A DNA stretch of 64,000 bases from Flavobacterium sp. (GTDB taxonomy: Bacteria > Bacteroidota > Bacteroidia > Flavobacteriales > Flavobacteriaceae), in assembly GCF_028689845.1 (NCBI RefSeq), contig NZ_JAQVCH010000004.1:53721-117720 (forward strand). Reading direction: 5' to 3'. This document shows, one piece after another, positions 59,378 to 64,000 of the stretch. Within the stretch, counting starts at the first letter, position 1, and each line of letters begins with the position of its first letter. Under the pieces are notes generated by a model. The model did no database searches. It saw only the letters and a program-made list of their open reading frames with translations, and had not been told where the DNA came from. A program made the translations under genes and the position numbers.

Positions 59378-59572
59378 TAATTCTTTCAAAGTGGGAGCAA
59401 AGCGTGAATTGCAGGTCTTATAGATTTTTCTGTATTTTTTATTTGTATATCCAGTTTCTTTATTGATTGCTGGAACAGGGCAATGTGTTAGATAACTATA
59501 TCTTCCTCCGCCGTATCTAAATTCGTTTGAAAAGCCACAAGATTTACATTTTTTTGCTATTATGTTTCCCAT
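59336..59572 (-). CDS. Small zinc-ribbon-like protein, possibly damaged at the C-terminus
   Basis: 78 residues from ATG at 59572 (MGNIIAKKCKSCGFSNEF). C-x2-C (KCKSCGF), then GGGRYSYLTHCPVPAIN and YKTCNSRF give four cysteines, but the last pair lacks the usual C-x2-C. The end overlaps the last 42 bases of the phosphorylase-like gene on the opposite strand, so the C-terminus may be altered. No function recognised. Confidence 0.4.
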   Translation of the reverse strand: MGNIIAKKCKSCGFSNEFRYGGGRYSYLTHCPVPAINKETGYTNKKYRKIYKTCNSRFAPTLKELSIHFFIILCCHSF

Positions 59573-59642
59573 TATTATTTGCAATTAAAAACATCAATAT
59601 TTAATAAAAAAACCTCTAAATTTCATTATCAAAACACAAAAA

Positions 59643-60407
59643 CTATCCAACAGACATCTTTGCAGATTCTTTCCATAAATATTCTGGTATAGGTTCTTTT
59701 AATTCCCACTTAACATTCATAGGTTTTGAGCCTACTGTATCTTTAAATACTGCTTCACCAATAAAAACATAGCCTAATGTATTACCATTTTCATTACTTG
59801 CTCTTTCCCTTATAAAAAGTAGTATTTTTTTATTATTTACTTGTTGATTAATATATGTCAAACCTTTGCCAGTATCAGTTCTCGAAGAGTTTTGACTTTG
59901 CCAATGAAATAAAGTTTCGCTAATGGCATAATCATCATACATGGTTGTTGGCGAAAAGTCTTCTTCCGATTTGATTAAGTTAATAAAAAACAATTCTGTA
60001 TTTAAATTTACATTCTCAGCAACTCCTTCTCGACTAGATGATTTTTTTTCGAAAGTGCTAAACCTAAAGGCAACTAAAATTTGATCTCTGGTGTATCGTG
60101 CATGCAATTTTAGTGGTTGCTGATAGGGTAAGACTATGTCTAATTCTTTAAAATCTATTTTATTAATTTGATATTCTAATACTTCAATAATTTCATTTAC
60201 GAGAATTTTATTCTTACCTATTTCCTTAATGCTTTTTTCTAAATTGTCAAATCCTCCTGCATTTCCCAAACATCATAATGCAACATCAAGAGCATTGTCT
60301 TTTCGTCCTCGTTGAAATCATTTATTTTGATGTCAAAACCCTGTTTTGCTATCTTTAAAATAAACTTAAAATAACTTAGAGAATTTGTTGAAAGCCATTT
60401 ATTTGAA
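59643..60407 (-). pseudogene. Remnant of a DUF3427 helicase, truncated and frameshifted
   Basis: The - strand frame ending at 59643 encodes the DUF3427 domain: YTRDQILVAFRFSTFEKKSS, FSPTTMYDDYAISETLFHWQSQNSSRTDTG (cited from TTMYDDYAIS to FHWQSQNSS), LFIRERASNENGNTLGYVFIGEA and SKPMNVKWELKEPIP. Upstream, in a frame shifted by one base at about 60255, reading continues with NKWLSTNSLSYFKF, NDFNEDEKTMLLMLHYDVWEMQ up to ~60405, where it meets the hsdR start. DUF3427 normally ends a large SNF2/DEAD helicase; the helicase core is absent here. This is a decayed 3' fragment. Confidence 0.8.
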
Positions 60408-63400
60408 ATGGCGGAATATATCTATCCGCAAAGAGAAAACTTTGCTTCGGTTATTTTAGAGAATCAGTTTAAAGAAAGTTTAAAAAAACTAAATCCTGAT
60501 ATTCCAGAATCAGCTAAAGTGGAAGCATACCAAAAAGTAATCAATTTGGGTACAGAAGATATTATGGAAAACAACGAACGTTTCCATAACTATCTAACCA
60601 ATGGCGTTACTGTAGAATATACAAAAGGAGAAAACACAATTGGTATTCCGGTTACTTTATTAGATACTCAAAATATTGAAAACAATAGCTTTTGGGTAGT
60701 CAATCAATTAGTGGTTAAAGAAAACAATACCGAAAAACGTTTTGATGTCGTTATTTATGTAAATGGTTTACCTTTAGTTTTTATAGAATTAAAAAATGCT
60801 ACTGATGAAAAAGCAACAGTCTTAAAAGCATTTCAACAAATCCAAACCTATAAACAAGCAGTTCCAAGTATTTTTTATTACAATGCACTATGTGTCATTT
60901 CCGATGGAATAGATGCGAAAGCATCCAGTATATCAGCTCCTTTCTCAAGATATTTACCTTGGAAAGCATCAAAAGAAAATACAGCTGAAGTTAAAACCGA
61001 GTTACAAATTCTAACAGAATATATGTTAGACAAAAAGACTTTGGTTGAATTAATACGCTATTGTACCGTTTTCGAATCAGAAGAAAAAAAGGATGCGAAA
61101 ACAGGATTAATATTTCAAACTAAAGTAAAAAAAGTAGCTGCCTATCATCAATATTATGCAGTACAAAAAGCAGTAGCACAAACCATACGTGCAACGCACA
61201 GTTCAGATGGAGACAGAAAAGCAGGTGTTGTTTGGCACACTCAAGGTAGTGGCAAATCATTAACAATGGTGTTCTATAGTGGTCAAATAATTACACATCC
61301 ATTAATGGAAAACCCAACGATTGTGATGTTAACCGACCGTAATGATTTAGATGATCAATTGTTTGGCACTTTTGGTAATTGCGTAGATTTATTACGTCAA
61401 AAACCTGTACAAGCCGAAAACAGAGAACACATCAAAGAATTATTAAAAGTTTCTGGTGGTGGAGTAATCTTCACTACTATTCAAAAATTCTCTCCAGAAA
61501 CAGGAAATGTCTACGATACCTTATCGGAAAGAACAAATATTGTTGTGGTTGCTGATGAAGCACACCGCAGTCAATATGGTTTTGCAGGTAAAGAAGTTGA
61601 AACCGAACAAGGAATGGAAACACGCTATGGTAATGCTAAATACTTACGTGATGCCTTACCTAATGCTTCCTACATAGGTTTTACAGGAACACCCATAGAA
61701 AAAGAAGACAAATCAACACCAGCAGTATTTGGTGATTATATAGATGTGTACGACATCAAGCAAGCAGTAGATGATGGAGCAACAGTTCCAATAAGTTACG
61801 AATCTCGTTTAATAAAAATTAAATTAGACGATGCAACTACAGCTACTATCGATGCAGAGATTAATGCAATTGCTGATGCTACAGAAGAACAATTAGAAAA
61901 AGCCAAACAAAAAGTAGCGACTATTGATGCCGTTGTAGGTCATCCAGACCGATTAAAAGACATTGCAAAAGACATAGTTTCTCATTTTGAAAAGCGTCAA
62001 GAAGTTTTTGAAGGTAAAGCAATGATCGTAGGAATGACGAGAACCATTTGTGCTAAACTATATCAAGAAATCATTGATTTAAAACCAGAATGGCATAATG
62101 AAGATTTAGACAAAGGAACAATTAAAGTAATAATGACAAGCGCATCAGATGATGTAGCTTTATTACAACCGCATCATACTACAAAAAAACAAAGAAAAGA
62201 ATTAGCAGTAAGAATGAAAGACCCTAATGATGAACTAAAATTAGTCATTGTTAGAGATATGTGGTTAACTGGTTTTGATGCTCCGAGTTTAAATACAATG
62301 TACATTGATAAAAAAATGCAAGGGGCCAACTTAATGCAAGCAATTGCAAGAGTAAACCGAGTATATAAAGACAAACCAGGAGGATTAATTGTAGATTATA
62401 TCGGAATAGGTCAAGATTTAAGAAATGCAATGGCAATTTATTTACAAAGCGGTGGGGAAGGAACTCCCATATTTGATATAAAAGAAGCAATTGCAGGAAT
62501 GAAAGAGAAGTTTGAAGTAATAGAACAAATGTTCAACGGCTATGACATCAAAGCCTATTTTAAATCAGAAACAGCACAAAAATTACAAATACTATTAGGA
62601 GCTCAAAATTTTATAGTATCAAGTGAAAAATTAAAAGAACGATTCTTAAAAGAAGTGACTTTATTGTCAAAGCTTTTTGCAATGGCTATTCCTAGTCCAG
62701 ATGCTAACAAAATTAAAGATGGAGTAGCGTTTTTCCAAGCCGTAAAAGCAAGAATAAACAAATTCACAAGCAATGGAGTAAAGTCTGATTTTGAAGTAGA
62801 AACAGCTATAAAACAAATTGTAGACGAAGCATTATCAAGTGATGGTGTGATTGATATTTTTGAAGCTGCAGGAATTAAAGCGCCATCAGTAGGAATCCTA
62901 TCAGATGAATTTTTGTTGGAAGTAAAAAACATGCAACAAAAAAACATTGCCTTTGAATTACTTAAAAAATTATTGAGTGATGAGGTAAAAATACGTAAAA
63001 CAAAAAACCTAGTACAAGGTAAAAAGTTTTCCGAAATGTTAGAGTCAGTTGTAAAACGCTACCACAACAACCAAATAGATTCAGCACAAGTCTTAGCAGA
63101 ACTTTCAGAGATTGCAAAAGAAATGCAATTAGAAGATAAAAAATCAGTAGATTTAGGTTTAACACCCGAAGAATATGCCTTTTATAGTGTTCTAAAAGAT
63201 AACGATTCTACCTATTTCTTGACGGATGATAAAATGAAAGAACTAATTCATACCATAGTGGATGTAGTTAGAAAAAATGCAACAGTAGACTGGAGCAAAC
63301 GGGATGATGTTAGAGCACAACTTCGTTTAACGGTAAAGAAAATACTAATGCGTTACGGTTATCCACCAGACGTTGCTAAAATGGAAGCAGACAGAGTAAT

Positions 63401-63440
63401 TGCTCAAAGTGAAAGTTTAGCTGATATGTTTTCTAGATAA
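60408..63440 (+). CDS. hsdR: Type I restriction enzyme R subunit (HsdR), apparently 5'-shortened
   Basis: 1010 residues: nuclease motif RFDVVIYVNGLPLVFIELKN (D...E-x-K, ~residues 105-124), Walker A VVWHTQGSGKSLTMV (~285), MLTDRNDLDDQL, DEAH box VVVADEAHRSQYGF (~383), GFTGTPIEKED and MQAIARVNRVYKDKPGG (VI). HsdR cuts DNA after translocation with HsdM/HsdS. It begins MAEYIYPQRENFASVILENQF, so the ~25-35 residues usually preceding that segment are missing, and no hsdM or hsdS is in the window. The gene abuts a helicase remnant, suggesting a deletion junction; activity doubtful. Confidence 0.88.
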   Translation: MAEYIYPQRENFASVILENQFKESLKKLNPDIPESAKVEAYQKVINLGTEDIMENNERFHNYLTNGVTVEYTKGENTIGIPVTLLDTQNIENNSFWVVNQLVVKENNTEKRFDVVIYVNGLPLVFIELKNATDEKATVLKAFQQIQTYKQAVPSIFYYNALCVISDGIDAKASSISAPFSRYLPWKASKENTAEVKTELQILTEYMLDKKTLVELIRYCTVFESEEKKDAKTGLIFQTKVKKVAAYHQYYAVQKAVAQTIRATHSSDGDRKAGVVWHTQGSGKSLTMVFYSGQIITHPLMENPTIVMLTDRNDLDDQLFGTFGNCVDLLRQKPVQAENREHIKELLKVSGGGVIFTTIQKFSPETGNVYDTLSERTNIVVVADEAHRSQYGFAGKEVETEQGMETRYGNAKYLRDALPNASYIGFTGTPIEKEDKSTPAVFGDYIDVYDIKQAVDDGATVPISYESRLIKIKLDDATTATIDAEINAIADATEEQLEKAKQKVATIDAVVGHPDRLKDIAKDIVSHFEKRQEVFEGKAMIVGMTRTICAKLYQEIIDLKPEWHNEDLDKGTIKVIMTSASDDVALLQPHHTTKKQRKELAVRMKDPNDELKLVIVRDMWLTGFDAPSLNTMYIDKKMQGANLMQAIARVNRVYKDKPGGLIVDYIGIGQDLRNAMAIYLQSGGEGTPIFDIKEAIAGMKEKFEVIEQMFNGYDIKAYFKSETAQKLQILLGAQNFIVSSEKLKERFLKEVTLLSKLFAMAIPSPDANKIKDGVAFFQAVKARINKFTSNGVKSDFEVETAIKQIVDEALSSDGVIDIFEAAGIKAPSVGILSDEFLLEVKNMQQKNIAFELLKKLLSDEVKIRKTKNLVQGKKFSEMLESVVKRYHNNQIDSAQVLAELSEIAKEMQLEDKKSVDLGLTPEEYAFYSVLKDNDSTYFLTDDKMKELIHTIVDVVRKNATVDWSKRDDVRAQLRLTVKKILMRYGYPPDVAKMEADRVIAQSESLADMFSR

Positions 63441-63615
63441 TAAAGTAATATTAGAACAACTTAATAATATTTATTATTGTTTTAGATTTTGTTGATTTAA
63501 TAAATATTATTCCTAATTGAATAATAGTTTTTGTATAAAAAATACAATTTAGAACATCTTAAAAACTTAACAAATAGTTAATTAAGAAAGGAACAAACAA
63601 AATGTAATTCAAAAA
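63441..63615. other. AT-rich spacer downstream of hsdR
   Basis: No ORF or clear feature; short AATAATA/TATTATT words near 63465-63480 could form a weak hairpin. Confidence 0.5.
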
Positions 63616-63828
63616 ACTGTATAAAAATAAAGAAGTAATAGTTAAATCGTTTAGCAAAGCATTAGTTTGGGAAGAACTACCAAATAACAAATGAGTAGAA
63701 TAAAAGTAGAAGAACAAAGAATTAATTTATACAATGAATCCGATTGGGACAAAATGATTATGTTTTTAATAACAAATCTAACTAAGTTTGAAAACGCTTT
63801 TCTATCCTCAATTAAAAATTTGAAATAA
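63616..63828 (+). pseudogene. Frameshifted DUF4268-like remnant
   Basis: One frame reads LYKNKEVIVKSFSKALVWEELPNNK then stops at TGA near 63692; the overlapping frame from ATG 63691 continues SRIKVEEQRINLYNESDWDKMIMFLITNLTKFENAF (cited from SRIKVEEQ to LTKFENAF) to TAA at 63828. Together they match the C-terminal end of DUF4268-type proteins (WEELPxKxxSRI then DWxxMIxFL), with one frameshift at the ATGA overlap. DUF4268 is found in proteins linked to nuclease/defence loci. Fragment only. Confidence 0.6.
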
Positions 63829-63933
63829 AACTCGTGTCTAAAAACAAGGTTTGTTATTACTTATAATATTATTATTGATTGTCCGTAATTACCCATAATT
63901 AAATAAAAAGTATTATTTTTGATAAAAAAAGCA

Positions 63934-64000
63934 ATGAATTTATTCAGTTTTACAGCAAATTTTGGGAGTGAAGAATCCTGTAGACTTCATTTTAAAGAAG
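63934..64000 (+). mobile_element. IS1595-type transposase, N-terminal start (cut by window end)
   Basis: ATG at 63934 begins MNLFSFTANFGSEESCRLHFKE, which resembles the N-terminus of IS1595-family (ISXO2-like) transposases (FxxxFxxExxCxxxFK followed by a zinc ribbon). Only 22 residues are visible, and the terminal repeat is not proven. Confidence 0.6.

Noticed and set aside
63833..63933. Terminal inverted repeat of the IS1595-type element
   Set aside because: No end sequence can be paired because the right end is outside the window; calling a boundary would be a guess.
1..64000. CRISPR arrays, rRNA or tRNA genes
   Set aside because: No regularly spaced direct repeats of CRISPR length and no recognisable rRNA segments or tRNA cloverleaf with a T-loop were found by reading; a tRNAscan or CRISPR search could confirm.

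Overview
The window is AT-rich and looks like the chromosome of a Flavobacteriaceae-type Bacteroidota. The evidence is a type IX secretion C-terminal domain, many Bacteroidota -7 promoter motifs (TAnnTTTG), a clade II-style nos cluster without nosR, a CarboxypepD_reg-like TonB receptor, and small DUF families common in flavobacteria. I see no rRNA, tRNA or CRISPR array.

Positions 1-24.6 kb form a denitrification and NO-stress island. On the + strand: the 3' end of nosZ, a nosB-like membrane gene, nosL, nosD, nosF, nosY, a group III truncated haemoglobin and the Fe-S repair protein RIC/ScdA. On the - strand: norC-norB-nirK (NirK carries a C-terminal cytochrome c domain), then an FGE-like lipoprotein, SCO, a frameshifted outer-membrane barrel gene, norQ, norD, norE and norF. 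A separately promoted - strand operon follows: OsmC, a NorC-like cytochrome, a NorB-like protein that has lost several metal ligands, and a 598-residue protein resembling an FMN TIM barrel of the nitronate monooxygenase type. Regulators are an Rrf2/NsrR-type protein and a Crp/Fnr protein coupled to a polytopic membrane protein. A fasciclin lipoprotein, a two-haem DUF3365 lipoprotein, a DUF6132 protein and a methyltransferase complete the region.

The regulation can be read from the DNA. Seven promoters carry a Crp/Fnr-sized palindrome centred exactly 36.5 bp upstream of the last G of the -7 TTTG, about -41 relative to the start. Four are TATGAT-N4-ATCATA-like (norC, ric, osmC, fasciclin). Three are TGTAAC-N4-GTTACA-like (DUF3365 cytochrome, SQR-like oxidoreductase, RND efflux operon). 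Two further palindromes, AAAGRYAA-N2-TTGTCTTT-like, sit between norC and the divergent Rrf2 gene.

Positions 24.6-39.5 kb hold small secreted proteins, a kelch-like T9SS protein and a TetR-controlled efflux operon (TolC, HlyD, two ABC ATPases, two ABC-2 permeases). A c-type cytochrome, a small membrane protein, a His-rich lipoprotein and two sister cupins are embedded in that operon. After it come a LOG protein, a DUF2141 protein, an OMPLA-like phospholipase and an ATP-cone nuclease. Positions 39.7-48 kb hold an SQR-like flavoprotein, an unlisted 43-residue gene, and an RND efflux operon with a PII-like and a DUF2892 protein.

Positions 48-59.4 kb are mostly housekeeping: formate-THF ligase, a TonB receptor, methylmalonyl-CoA epimerase, two secreted unknowns, a DbpA-like helicase with a structured leader, and an alpha-glucan phosphorylase homologue lacking the PLP lysine. 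Positions 59.4-64 kb are a decayed defence or mobile region: a truncated DUF3427 helicase remnant abutting a 5'-shortened hsdR, a frameshifted DUF4268-like remnant, and the start of an IS1595-type transposase cut by the window end.
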